Part shown: positions 17,301 through 25,677 of the stretch, piece by piece
Numbering within the stretch: position 1 is the first letter of the stretch
Layout of the letters: every line of letters starts with the position of its first letter
The notes under the pieces: model-generated
The model's input: the letters and a program-made list of their open reading frames with translations, nothing else
What the model was told of the DNA's origin: nothing
Database searches by the model: none
Position numbers and translations under genes: made by a program
Assembly: GCA_036268425.1 (NCBI GenBank)
Contig: DATAUE010000179.1
Span: 1 to 64,000 of the forward strand
Length of the DNA: 64,000 bases
Origin: DATARH01 sp036268425
Lineage (GTDB): Bacteria; Pseudomonadota; Alphaproteobacteria; ATCC43930; CGMCC-115725
Reading direction: 5' to 3'

Positions 17301-17617
17301 CGCGCGGCCCCGTCGATATCGCGGCTAAGGCCGAACTGCAAGGTGATGCGGGTCGACCCGACCGCGCTGTTCGATGTCATCTCGCTGACATCGGCGATGA
17401 CCCCGAGATGACGTTCGAGCGGTGTCGCGACGGTGGTCGCCATCGTCTCCGGACTGGCGCCGGGCATCGTCGCATTGACGGTGATCGTCGGGAAATCGAC
17501 CTGCGGCAGCGGCGCCACAGGCAGCAGGACAAAGGCGAAGAGACCGGCGATGGCAATGCCGATCGTCAGCAGCGTCGTCGCAACCGGCCGTTCGATAAAC
17601 GGTGTGGAAAGACTCAC
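14315..17617 (-). CDS. RND multidrug efflux transporter, MdtC/MuxC-like
   Basis: The inner-membrane proton-driven pump has 1,100 residues, about 60 more than usual. It starts (GTG) with FIERPVATTLLTIGIAIAGL and has 12 predicted membrane helices in two repeats with large periplasmic loops. TM4 carries the proton-relay Asp pair in FVVDDAIVVLENITRY. The end of the second half has ILLIGIVKKNAIMMIDFAL. The extra length is a Thr/Ser/Ala/Gln-rich insert at about residues 774-838 in the second periplasmic loop, absent from the neighbouring pump. It follows the MdtB-like gene by 25 bases and overlaps the lipoprotein gene, so the two pumps probably form a mixed trimer, as known for MdtBC. Confidence 0.95.
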   Translation of the reverse strand: MSLSTPFIERPVATTLLTIGIAIAGLFAFVLLPVAPLPQVDFPTITVNATMPGASPETMATTVATPLERHLGVIADVSEMTSNSAVGSTRITLQFGLSRDIDGAARDVQAAINAARADLPTSLRSNPTYRKVNPADAPILILSMTSSTKTRGQMYDLASTVLQPALSQIEGIGQVTISGSALPAVRVELNPLALFKYGIGLEDVRAALASANAHSPKGAIDDGDRHLQLYTNDQANLAVDYKPLVIAYRNGAAVRLSDVAEINDDVENIRNAGLANGKPAVLVILYRQPGGNIIDTVDRVTRLLPQLSASLPSDIDLQVANDRSTTIRTSLHDVERTLLIAIGLVILVVFLFLRSVRATLIPSVAVPVSLIGTFGAMYLLGFSLDNLSLMALTVSTGFVVDDAIVVLENITRYLEAGMSRRDAALRGAREVGFTVLSMSVSLIAVFVPILLMGGLVGRLFREFAMTLSVAILISLVISLTTTPMMCAFITTHDPGARRSRWYLASEKVFDAMLGFYDRTLSWALRRPFIVLVVLFLAIGLNVFLFYMVPKGLFPQQDTGRMVGGLQADQSISFQLMRQKLSDFISIIQKDPAVASVVGFTGGGQTNSGFVFVALKPLAERKLAVDQVIGRLRGQLGQVAGARLFLQPVQDIRVGGRQTNALYQYTLQGDDLAELFEWTPKVEAALDKLPQLTEVNSTQQQKGLETDLVIDRATAARLGLTVSQVDNTLYDAFGQRQVSVIYTPRNQYHVVMEVAPQFWESPDTLKQIYISTAGGPVSGTKSTNALAGTVSAQTSTQSAATTTAQLAADTARNQANNALANTGRSSTSTGAAVSTSGENMVPLSAVAHYKTGSTPLAVGHQGLFVANTISFNLKPGVSLSDATQAIDETMASLHVPATIHGSFRGTAQVFQQSLSDEPMLIAAALVAVYIVLGVLYESYVHPITILSTLPSAGVGAVLALMLFNTEFSIIALIGVILLIGIVKKNAIMMIDFALAAERTEGLSSREAIYRASLLRFRPIMMTTLAAMLGAVPLAIGFGEGSELRRPLGISIVGGLLVSQALTLYTTPVIYLYLDRLRLWAQRRWGSGHPSALPGHIAEPGE

Positions 17618-17642
17618 AGGGACACCGGCCCGGAAAAGCGGC

Positions 17643-20600
17643 TCACGATGCCGGGCTTTCGGTGTTGAAAAAGCGGCCGAAACGCCGGCGGGTGGCGCGG
17701 CCGAGGCGGTCGAAGCCGAGATAGATGACAGGCGTCGTAAAGAGCGTCAGCGCCTGGCTCAGGATCAAGCCGCCGACGATCGTCACACCGAGCGGATGGC
17801 GCAGTTCCGCGCCGGTGCCGGTGCCGAGCATCAGCGGCAGGGCGCCGAATAACGCCGCCATCGTCGTCATCATGATCGGGCGGAAACGCAGGAGCGAGGC
17901 CTGATGGATCGCTTCGCGCGGTGACTTCCCCTCGTCGCGCTGCGCGTCGAGCGCGAAGTCGACGATCATAATGCCGTTTTTCTTGACGATGCCGATCAGC
18001 AGGATAATGCCGATGATCGCAATGATGCTGAGATCGCTGCCGTCGAGCATCAGCGCCAGCAGGGCGCCGAGACCGGCGGACGGCAAGGTCGACAGGATCG
18101 TGATCGGATGAATGTAGCTCTCGTAGAGGACGCCGAGCACGATGTAGACCGTCAGGATCGCCGCAACGATCAGCATCAGCTCGTTGCCGAGCGCCGCCTG
18201 GAAGGCGAGGGCGGCGCCCTGAAAGGCAGTGATCATGCTGGCCGGCATGCCGATTTCGGCTTCGGCGGCGCGGATCGCATCGACCGCCTCGCCGAGTGCG
18301 GCGCCGGGGGCGAGGTTGAACGAGATCGTCGCCGCCGGAAACTGGCCGAGATGGCTGATCGACATCGGCGCCGTCTGTTCGATGACCTGGGCGATCGCGG
18401 TCAGCGGCACCTGCCCGTTGCTCGCGGTCGATGACGGCAGATAGATCGACCCGAGCGACGACAGCGACTGCTGCATCCGCGGTTCGGCTTCTAGGATCAC
18501 GCGGTACTGGTTCGACTGGGTAAAGATCGTCGAAACGATGCGCTGCCCGAATGAATCATAGAGCGCGTTGTCGACCGTTGCCGGAGTGATGCCAAAGCGT
18601 CCGGCTGTGGCCCGGTCGATCAGCACATAAGCTGAGAGGCCGTTTTCGCTGTAGCTGGTGGCGACATCCTCTATCTGCGGGATCTGCTGCAGCCGTGCGA
18701 TCAGCTTTGGCACCCATTGGTCGAATTCCGCCGGGTTCGCGTCTTCCAGCGCGAACTGGTATTGGCCGCGGCTGACGGTTGCGTCGATCGTCAGATCCTG
18801 GACCGGCTGCATGTAAAGCGTGATGCCGGTGACCCCGGCGGTTTCGTGTTCCAGGCGGCGGATGATGTTGCTGGCCGAAATGCTGCGGTCGTCGCGCGGT
18901 TTCAGGTTGATCAGCATGCGGCCGGCGTTGAGCGTCGCATTAGTCCCGTCGACGCCGATAAACGACGACAGGCTGACGACGTCCGGGTCTTTCAGGATCG
19001 CGGCGGCCAGCGCCTGCTGCCGCTCGCTCATTGCCGCAAACGAAACGGTTGACGACGCCTGGGTGATGCCCTGGATCAGCCCGGTGTCCTGCACCGGGAA
19101 AAAACCCTTTGGAATGACGATATAGAACAGCACGGTCAGCGCCATCGTCGCCAGCGCGACGATCAGGGTGAGCGGCTGGTGATCGAGTACCCAGTCCAGG
19201 ATGCGTCCATAGCGCGCGATCAGCGCGTCGAAGGTCTGCTGACTTTTGCGCGCGAGGTACGACAGGTCCTCGGGGCGGTGATGCCGCAGCAGCTTCGCGC
19301 ACATCATTGGCACCAGGGTCAGTGACACGATCGCCGAGATGATGATCGTCACCGACAGGGTGATCGCAAACTCGCGGAACAGGCGGCCGACGACATCGGC
19401 CATGAACAATAATGGGATCAGCACCGCGATCAGCGACACGGTCAGCGAGATGATCGTAAAGCCGATCTGTTCCGAGCCTTTGAGCGATGCCTCCAGCGGC
19501 GTATCGCCTTCCTCGATGTAGCGCGAGATGTTCTCGATCATCACGATCGCGTCGTCGACGACGAACCCGGTCGCGATCGTCATCGCCATCAGCGACAGAT
19601 TGTTGAGGCTGAACCCGGCCAGATACATGACCGCGAGGGTGCCGACCAGGGATAGCGGCACCGACAGGCTGGGGATGATCGTTGCTGCGGCATTGCCGAG
19701 AAACAAGAAGATCACCAGCACGACGAGTGCGACCGCGAGACCAAGCTCGAATTCGACATCCGCAACGGAGGCTCGGATCGTGTTGGTGCGGTCGGTCAGC
19801 ACCGTCACGTCGATCGAACTCGGCAGCGACGCGCGCAGCTGCGGCAGCAGGGCCTGGATGCGGTCGACGACTTCGATGACGTTGGCGCCAGGCTGGCGCT
19901 GGATATTGACGATGACTGCTGGCGTCGTGTTCATCCAGCCGGCGAGCTTGGTATTTTCGGCGCCGTCGGTGGTGCCGGCGACATCCGACAGGTGCACCGG
20001 TGCGCCGTTGCGGTAGGCCACCACCAGATCGCGATAGTCCGAGGCTTTTTTGAGCTGGTCATTGGCGTTGATCGTGTACGACCGGCTGGGGCCGTCGAAA
20101 TTGCCTTTTGGCGTGTTGACGTTGGCGTTGCCGATCGAGGTGCGCAGATCGTCGATGTTGAGGCCGTAGGCGGCGAGCTGGCGCAGATTGGCCTGGATGC
20201 GCACGCCCGGCCGGTTGCCGCCGCTGATGCTGACCAGGCCGACCCCGGTAAGCTGCGACACCTTCTGCGCGAGGCGGGTGTCGGCGAGGTCTTCGATCTG
20301 GGTCAGCGGCAGGGTCTTCGACGTCAGGGCCAGGATCAGGATCGGCGCATCGGCCGGGTTGACCTTGGCGTAGATCGGCGGCGCCGGCAGGTCGGACGGC
20401 AGCAGATTGCCGGCGGCATTGATCGAGGCCTGTACCTCCTGCTCGGCAACATCGAGGCTGAGGTCGAGGCTGAACTGCAAGGTGATGACCGACGATCCCG
20501 CCGAACTGACCGACGACATCTGGTTGAGGCCCGGCATCTGGCCGAGCTGCACTTCCAGCGGCGATGTGACCGACGAGGTCATCACGTCCGGGCTGGCGCC

Positions 20601-20756
20601 GGGATACAGCGTGACGACCTGAATCGTCGGGTAATCGACCTCGGGCAGCGCCGAAAGCGGCAGAAAACGGTACGAGACGATGCCGACCAGCATGATTGCC
20701 GCCATCAGCAGCGAGGTCGCGACCGGCCGCAGGATAAACGGGCGCGACGGGCTCAA
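17643..20756 (-). CDS. RND multidrug efflux transporter, MdtB/MuxB-like
   Basis: The 1,037-residue pump begins with FILRPVATSLLMAAIMLVGI, has 12 predicted membrane helices and the TM4 relay FVVDDAIVMIENISRY, and ends with a standard tail. The start codon is TTG at 20756 with ggag about seven bases upstream; no ATG fits the conserved N-terminus. It lies between the adaptor gene and the MdtC-like gene. The DVTVLTDRTNTIRASV segment is typical of the MdtBC/MuxBC group rather than AcrB. It exports drugs or other amphiphiles from the periplasm in a complex with the adaptor and the lipoprotein channel. Confidence 0.95.
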   Translation of the reverse strand: MSPSRPFILRPVATSLLMAAIMLVGIVSYRFLPLSALPEVDYPTIQVVTLYPGASPDVMTSSVTSPLEVQLGQMPGLNQMSSVSSAGSSVITLQFSLDLSLDVAEQEVQASINAAGNLLPSDLPAPPIYAKVNPADAPILILALTSKTLPLTQIEDLADTRLAQKVSQLTGVGLVSISGGNRPGVRIQANLRQLAAYGLNIDDLRTSIGNANVNTPKGNFDGPSRSYTINANDQLKKASDYRDLVVAYRNGAPVHLSDVAGTTDGAENTKLAGWMNTTPAVIVNIQRQPGANVIEVVDRIQALLPQLRASLPSSIDVTVLTDRTNTIRASVADVEFELGLAVALVVLVIFLFLGNAAATIIPSLSVPLSLVGTLAVMYLAGFSLNNLSLMAMTIATGFVVDDAIVMIENISRYIEEGDTPLEASLKGSEQIGFTIISLTVSLIAVLIPLLFMADVVGRLFREFAITLSVTIIISAIVSLTLVPMMCAKLLRHHRPEDLSYLARKSQQTFDALIARYGRILDWVLDHQPLTLIVALATMALTVLFYIVIPKGFFPVQDTGLIQGITQASSTVSFAAMSERQQALAAAILKDPDVVSLSSFIGVDGTNATLNAGRMLINLKPRDDRSISASNIIRRLEHETAGVTGITLYMQPVQDLTIDATVSRGQYQFALEDANPAEFDQWVPKLIARLQQIPQIEDVATSYSENGLSAYVLIDRATAGRFGITPATVDNALYDSFGQRIVSTIFTQSNQYRVILEAEPRMQQSLSSLGSIYLPSSTASNGQVPLTAIAQVIEQTAPMSISHLGQFPAATISFNLAPGAALGEAVDAIRAAEAEIGMPASMITAFQGAALAFQAALGNELMLIVAAILTVYIVLGVLYESYIHPITILSTLPSAGLGALLALMLDGSDLSIIAIIGIILLIGIVKKNGIMIVDFALDAQRDEGKSPREAIHQASLLRFRPIMMTTMAALFGALPLMLGTGTGAELRHPLGVTIVGGLILSQALTLFTTPVIYLGFDRLGRATRRRFGRFFNTESPAS

Positions 20757-20866
20757 GCGTCACTCCGCAAGGTTCGCAGTGCGTCGCCGAGGCTCACCCT
20801 CCGGCAGCGGAGTATGTTCATACGGCGGAACGCCGGACGTATGTCGTTGCTATCGGACGCGACACC

Positions 20867-22426
20867 TTACTCTGTGCTCCGCCGCCGCTTTCCGGAATGC
20901 TTGTGCGCTCCCGCCGGGGTGTCGCCTTTGTCGGTGTCGGCGGCATCGGGTTTCGTGGTATCGGGGTTAGCTGCATCGGATTTACTGGCATCGGATTTAC
21001 CGGCGTCGGGATCGGCCGTGTCTGATTTGCTGCTGCTGGAATCGGAGTTGCTGGAATTGGCGGAGCCAGGGCTGGCGGTGTTTGGAGCTGCGGTGGGCGT
21101 CTGGTTTGCACCTCCGGAGCCGGCAGCGGGCGGGGTGCTACCGGCGCCGTCGTTTTCCGAGACCCGCACCTTGGCGCCATCCTTCAGACGGTCGGCGCCA
21201 TCCGTGACGACGACCTGGCCCGGTTGCAATCCCTTGGTGATCGCGACGTTCTCGCTGTCATTCGGGCCCAGCGTCACCGGTTGTGCCGTGACGGTGTTGC
21301 CGGATTTCACGAGGTAGACAAAGGTCCCCGGCGCGCCGCGCTGGATCGCCGCGCTGGGCACGAGACTGGCGTCATGCAGCGTATCGACCAGCAGCCGGAC
21401 ATTGACGAACTGGTTGGGAAACAGCGTCTGGCCGGGATTGTTGAAATCGGAGCGGAGCTTGACGGTGCCGGTGGTGGTGTCGATCTGATTGTCGACCGTT
21501 GCGAGCGACCCGGTGTCAAGCAATGTCGCACCGGTGCGGTCATAAGCGGTGACGCTGAGCGTCGCGCCGGCATGGATGCGCTGCATCACCGTCTGCAGAT
21601 TGTCTTCGGGCAGCGTGAAGATCACCGAAATCGGCTGCAGCTGGGTTATCACGACAAGGCCGGTGGCGTCGCTGGTCTGGACATAATTGCCGGGGTCGAC
21701 CTGACGCAGCCCGACCCGGCCGCCGACCGGCGCAACGATGCGGCAATAGGTCAGATTCAGCTTCTGCGCATCGACCTGCGCCTGGTCGGCCTGGATCGTG
21801 GCGCGGTCCTGCGCCACCGTGGCGACCTGGGTGTCGAGCGTCTGGCGCGCGATCGAGTTCTGTGACACCAGCGTGCGGTAGCGCGCAAGATCGGTTTCGG
21901 CATTGGCCAGCGCGGCCCGGTCCTTGGCGAGTTGGCCTTCTGCCTGAGCGAGCGCGACCTGATACGGGCGCGGGTCGATCTGCGCCAGCAGATCGCCTTT
22001 GTTGACCATCTGGCCCTCCTTGAAGGCCACATCGATCAACTGGCCGTTGATCTGCGTCTTGACGGTGACGGTGGCGAGCGGCGTCACCGTGCCGAGCGCG
22101 GTCAGTACGATCGGCATGTCGCCTTTGGCTACACTGGCCGTGCCGACCGGCATTGGGCCGGAGGACTGAAAGCGTCCGCTCGCGGCGTGCTGCTGTCCGG
22201 AACGGAGCATCACCCATGCAACCAACGCCGCGACAATCAGCAGCACCAGGAGCAGGGCTATCAGACCGCCCCAGCGCGATCGCTTCTCGGCCGGCGGCGG
22301 CAGCAGCACGCGCTCGGGTGGCGGTGGCAATGCCGGTTTTGCTTTCGGGAGCGTGTCATGGTCAGGGGGATCGCCGCGTTCGTGCGGCGGCGGCAATGCA
22401 ATCGGTTCGCTCGGCTGGTCGTCCAT
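20867..22426 (-). CDS. RND efflux periplasmic adaptor, MdtA/MuxA-like
   Basis: The protein of 519 residues has a short Pro-rich cytoplasmic N-terminus and one membrane anchor (WGGLIALLLVLLIVAALVAW in part). The biotinyl-lipoyl and hairpin domain follows (VKTQINGQLIDVAFKEGQMV, then LLAQIDPRPYQVALAQAEGQ) with barrel and membrane-proximal domains (SVIFTLPEDNLQTV). After about residue 425 comes a 95-residue Ser/Asp/Lys/Ala tail with repeated KSDAx units and a basic end (GKRRRSTE), unusual for the family. The ATG at 22426 is preferred over an in-frame GTG two codons earlier. It is the first gene of the four-gene efflux operon and links the pumps to the lipoprotein channel. Confidence 0.93.
   Translation of the reverse strand: MDDQPSEPIALPPPHERGDPPDHDTLPKAKPALPPPPERVLLPPPAEKRSRWGGLIALLLVLLIVAALVAWVMLRSGQQHAASGRFQSSGPMPVGTASVAKGDMPIVLTALGTVTPLATVTVKTQINGQLIDVAFKEGQMVNKGDLLAQIDPRPYQVALAQAEGQLAKDRAALANAETDLARYRTLVSQNSIARQTLDTQVATVAQDRATIQADQAQVDAQKLNLTYCRIVAPVGGRVGLRQVDPGNYVQTSDATGLVVITQLQPISVIFTLPEDNLQTVMQRIHAGATLSVTAYDRTGATLLDTGSLATVDNQIDTTTGTVKLRSDFNNPGQTLFPNQFVNVRLLVDTLHDASLVPSAAIQRGAPGTFVYLVKSGNTVTAQPVTLGPNDSENVAITKGLQPGQVVVTDGADRLKDGAKVRVSENDGAGSTPPAAGSGGANQTPTAAPNTASPGSANSSNSDSSSSKSDTADPDAGKSDASKSDAANPDTTKPDAADTDKGDTPAGAHKHSGKRRRSTE
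20942..21031 (-). repeat. 15-bp coding repeat in the adaptor tail
   Basis: Six degenerate 15-bp units begin at 20942, 20957, 20972, 20987, 21002 and 21017. The two best (20972 and 20987) differ at only two positions. They encode pentapeptides of the type DASKS/DAGKS/DAANP in the C-terminal tail of the efflux adaptor. Confidence 0.8.
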
Positions 22427-22755
22427 CGGCACTCGGTCAGTCGGATGAAGCAGCAGAGCGGCGCGCGCGAGCGGCAGCAGCGGCTGGTATAGGGGTCACT
22501 CTGGTCGCCATGCCTTGAGTTTACGGGCAAACAGGTAATCCCTCCCCGTTACACTGCCGCCGGAAACGACCGGCAAAGATTCGCTGCTGTTGGTTTGCGA
22601 AATGTAGCAGATCGGCGGAGAAGCGGCGAGTCGCACCCCTGATGCAGCCCGGCTCGCCGCTAAGCCGAGCGTCCCTATGCCACGGCAAGCGGCGATAATC
22701 CTCTTTCACCGACCTTGTGCATCGTCTCAAATGACGCAGCAATCTTAACGACACG
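22427..22755. other. Divergent intergenic spacer
   Basis: These 329 bases separate the efflux adaptor (minus) from the ThDP enzyme (plus). No regulator gene, clear promoter or operator palindrome was recognised. A local TetR, MarR or two-component gene for the efflux operon is absent. Confidence 0.5.
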
Positions 22756-24453
22756 GTGCGGCGAATGAGTGCGAATCAACCCCGGATGAGCGGTGGCCAG
22801 TTGGTTGTGGCGGCGCTGCGCGCGCATGGCGTCGACATGGCGTTCAGCGTCGCCGGCGAAAGCTATCTCGAAGTCCTCGATGCCTTGTTCGACGCGCCGG
22901 AAATCCGCCTGGTGACCTGCCGCCAGGAAGGCGGCGCTTCGTTCATGGCGGAAGCCTACGGCAAGCTGACCGGCAGGCCGGGCGTGCTGCTGGTGACGCG
23001 CGGCCCCGGAGCGTGTAACGGCGCGATCGGGGTGCATACGGCGCATCAGGATTCGACGCCGATGGTGGTGCTGGTCGGGCAGGTGGCGCGCCACCAGATC
23101 GACCGCGAGGCGTTTCAGGAAGTCGATTTCCGCAAGATGTACGCGCCGCTCGCCAAATGGGTGACGCAGATCGACATGGCCGAACGCGTGCCGGAATTGC
23201 TCAACCAGGCATTCCAGGTCGCGAGTTCGGGGCGGCCCGGCCCGGTCGTCGTGGCATTGCCTGAGGACATGCTGCGCGAAACCGCGTCGGCTGCCGCGAT
23301 CGGCCCTTACCGGGCGGTGCGGGCGCATCCTGGCGCCGCCGATCTCGGCGAAATGCGCCGGCTGCTGGCGGCGGCCGAGCGGCCGGTAATGCTGGTCGGC
23401 GGCAGCGGCTGGACCGATGCCGCCTGCGCCGACATCGCGCGATTCGCCGCCGCTAACGACCTGCCGGTGTGCTGCTCGTTCCGCCGTCAGGACATCATCG
23501 ACAACCGGCTGCCGACCTATCTCGGTGATCTCGGCACCGGCGCGGCGCCGTCGCTGGTGGCGCGCATCAAGGAGGCCGACCTGCTGCTGGCGGTGGGCGC
23601 GCGGATCGGCGAGATCACCTCGCAATCCTATTCGCTGCTCGGCATTCCCGATCCCGGCAAGACCCTGATCCACGTCCACGCCGCTGCCGAAGAACTGGGC
23701 CGTGTGTTCTATCCGACACTGGCGATGCAGTCGGGCATGCCGGAATTTGCCGCGGCTGCCGCGGCACTGCCGTCGATCGCCAATCCGCGCTGGGCCGCGT
23801 GGCGCAAGGCGGCTCGCTCTGAATATGAAGTGGGCCTGGAGCCGAACAAGCTCGGCGACATGCCGGCGCTCGATCTCGGGCAGGTGATGACATGGCTGCG
23901 CCAGCGGCTTCCAGACGATGCGATCGTCACCAGCGACGCCGGCAATTTCAGCGGCTGGCCGAACCGCTTTCTGCAATACCGCCGCCCCGGCCGCCAGCTC
24001 GGACCGACCAGTGGCGCGATGGGCTACGGCGTGCCGGCGGCGGTCGCTGCCAAACTGGTGCATCCCGGGCGCATCGTCGTCGGGTTCTGCGGTGATGGCG
24101 GGTTTCTGATGACCGGGCAGGAACTGGCGACTTCGCTCGCCGAGGGGCCGGGGCCGATCATCCTGCTGTTCAATAACGGCATGTACGGCACGATCCGCAT
24201 GCACCAGGAGCGCCGCTTTCCCGGCCGCGTCGTCGGCACCACGCTGAAGAACCCGGATTTCGCGGCGCTGGCCGCGGCCTATGGCGCCTTCAGCGCGACG
24301 GTCAGCCGCACTGAGGAATTTGCGCCGGCCTTTGAGGCGGCGGTCGAAGCGCGCCGCGCCGCCATCATCGAATTGCGCATCGACCCCGAGATGATCACCA
24401 CCCGCACCACGCTGTCGGCGCTGCGCCGCCAGGCCGAAACCGTAAAGGCTTGA
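22756..24453 (+). CDS. Thiamine-diphosphate enzyme, acetolactate synthase-like
   Basis: The 565-residue protein has the three-domain POX/AHAS fold. The N-terminal pyrimidine domain has the catalytic Glu in SVAGESYLEVLDAL and TRGPGACNGAIGVHTAHQDS. A central domain follows, and the C-terminal domain carries the cofactor motif GDGGFLMTGQELAT ending in LLFNNG. It condenses or decarboxylates 2-oxo acids. The lack of a small subunit gene nearby and weak resemblance to IlvB suggest a catabolic member (oxalyl-CoA decarboxylase, glyoxylate carboligase or benzoylformate decarboxylase type). Two starts are possible, GTG 22756 and ATG 22765; neither has a good ribosome-binding site. Confidence 0.9.
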   Translation: MRRMSANQPRMSGGQLVVAALRAHGVDMAFSVAGESYLEVLDALFDAPEIRLVTCRQEGGASFMAEAYGKLTGRPGVLLVTRGPGACNGAIGVHTAHQDSTPMVVLVGQVARHQIDREAFQEVDFRKMYAPLAKWVTQIDMAERVPELLNQAFQVASSGRPGPVVVALPEDMLRETASAAAIGPYRAVRAHPGAADLGEMRRLLAAAERPVMLVGGSGWTDAACADIARFAAANDLPVCCSFRRQDIIDNRLPTYLGDLGTGAAPSLVARIKEADLLLAVGARIGEITSQSYSLLGIPDPGKTLIHVHAAAEELGRVFYPTLAMQSGMPEFAAAAAALPSIANPRWAAWRKAARSEYEVGLEPNKLGDMPALDLGQVMTWLRQRLPDDAIVTSDAGNFSGWPNRFLQYRRPGRQLGPTSGAMGYGVPAAVAAKLVHPGRIVVGFCGDGGFLMTGQELATSLAEGPGPIILLFNNGMYGTIRMHQERRFPGRVVGTTLKNPDFAALAAAYGAFSATVSRTEEFAPAFEAAVEARRAAIIELRIDPEMITTRTTLSALRRQAETVKA

Positions 24454-24496
24454 GCGCGGTAAGCATTGGTATTATATCTTTCACCAGAAATAAAGA

Positions 24497-24916
24497 GTGC
24501 AGAAGATTTCTAGAGAACAGATGATCGCCGCAGCACAGATACAAGCGGCTCAAACCAGAGAGCGGCCGAGCGAAGCTGTCGTGCTGAGCAAGGCGGTTAC
24601 GCGCGCTGCCGATTTTCTCGAAGTGCCGAACGCTGTGCTGGCCCGTGTTTTGGGCCTGTCGCCGGCATCCATATCCCGGCTTAAAAACGGCACTTTCACA
24701 CTGTCGCCCGGCACAAAGCCGTTTGAACTCGCGCAACTGTTTGTACGGTTGTTTCGCAGCCTCGATGCGATTACCGGCAGCGACGACAACGCTTCGCGGT
24801 CCTGGCTGCGCGCGCGCAATCTCGCCTTGAACGGACAGCCGATCGACCTCATGCAGACCGTGACCGGTCTCACATCCGTCCTGGGTTATGTGGACTCCCG
24901 CCGCGCTCCTCTCTGA
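24497..24916 (+). CDS. Xre/MbcA/ParS-type antitoxin
   Basis: The protein has up to 139 residues from GTG 24497; ATG 24521 would give 131. A helix-turn-helix reads VLARVLGLSPASISRLKNGT in the middle, followed by FELAQLFVRLFRSLDAI and then SWLRARNLALNGQPIDLMQTVTG, the DUF2384 toxin-binding domain whose SWL...N..L...P.d.l pattern is diagnostic. It neutralises the RES toxin encoded next, with which it overlaps by 29 bases, and probably represses the operon through its HTH. The upstream 40 bases are markedly AT-rich compared with their surroundings and probably hold the promoter. Confidence 0.9.
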   Translation: MQKISREQMIAAAQIQAAQTRERPSEAVVLSKAVTRAADFLEVPNAVLARVLGLSPASISRLKNGTFTLSPGTKPFELAQLFVRLFRSLDAITGSDDNASRSWLRARNLALNGQPIDLMQTVTGLTSVLGYVDSRRAPL

Positions 24917-25667
24917 AGCGCGAGCATGGGCTGCCGATATCTGGCGCGCGGTCGAGACTCAGCACAAAGCGTCGACGATGCGCCTCACGGATTCACTTGA
25001 TGAGCAAGCCCTGCTTGAGGAAATGCTGGAACGCAGCAAACCCGACTTTCCGGCCGATTGTGAGGGGTTGCATTACCTGCTCGCCACGCCCTTCCGGTAC
25101 GCCCCTTATTCGCTGGGGTCGCGGTTTCGCCGTGCCGGCCAGCCTGAGGGGGCGTTTTATGCCGCCGATAGCGTTGCCACCGCGGTTGCTGAAATCTGTT
25201 TTTATCGGCTGCTGTTTTTTGCGGAAGCTCCTGGGACGACGATGCCGAACCGGCCGGTAGAGCACACGGTATTCGCGGTGCGCTGTGCCGCGGACCGGTG
25301 CATCGACCTACGCGAGCCGCCCTTCGATCGCGACCGGGATATCTGGCGGCATCCGACGGCTTATGCCGGATGCCAGGATATTGCGGACGCGGCGCGGTCG
25401 GTCGACATCCGGATCATCCGCTACCGCTCGGTCAGAGACCCGAATGCCGGGGGCAACTGCGCGGTGCTCGTCGCGTCGGCGTTTGCCGAACGCGCCCCGA
25501 AGAACCATCAGACATGGCATATATTTCCCGGCGCTCATGCGGTTCGGGCCTGGTGTGAGAACCCGCATGCGGCTGTGGAGTTTCGGCCGGATGATTTTCG
25601 CAACGATCCGCGCATCGTTGCGGCGATGCCCGGCGCTTCGGCCCAGCTCGGGCAAATCTTTGAATGA
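24888..25667 (+). CDS. RES-domain toxin (NAD-consuming)
   Basis: The protein of 259 residues has the RES motif set. The Arg is in LGSRFRRAG (R79/R81), the Tyr in AFYAADSVATAVAEICFYR (Y91) with the Glu at E102, and the Ser in IRYRSVRDP (S181), followed by GGNCAVL. Known RES toxins break down NAD+ or ADP-ribosylate host proteins, stopping growth. The N-terminal 60 residues are longer than in minimal family members. The gene starts inside the antitoxin gene (29-base overlap), the usual order for this type II system. The Arg-Tyr-Glu-Ser set looks intact, so the toxin is probably active. Confidence 0.9.
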   Translation: MWTPAALLSEARAWAADIWRAVETQHKASTMRLTDSLDEQALLEEMLERSKPDFPADCEGLHYLLATPFRYAPYSLGSRFRRAGQPEGAFYAADSVATAVAEICFYRLLFFAEAPGTTMPNRPVEHTVFAVRCAADRCIDLREPPFDRDRDIWRHPTAYAGCQDIADAARSVDIRIIRYRSVRDPNAGGNCAVLVASAFAERAPKNHQTWHIFPGAHAVRAWCENPHAAVEFRPDDFRNDPRIVAAMPGASAQLGQIFE

Positions 25668-25677
25668 GGTTCAGACG

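Noticed and set aside
22675..24204. 509-residue minus-strand ORF opposite the ThDP enzyme
   Set aside because: His/Arg-rich shadow; the plus frame has the full GDG...NN cofactor motif.
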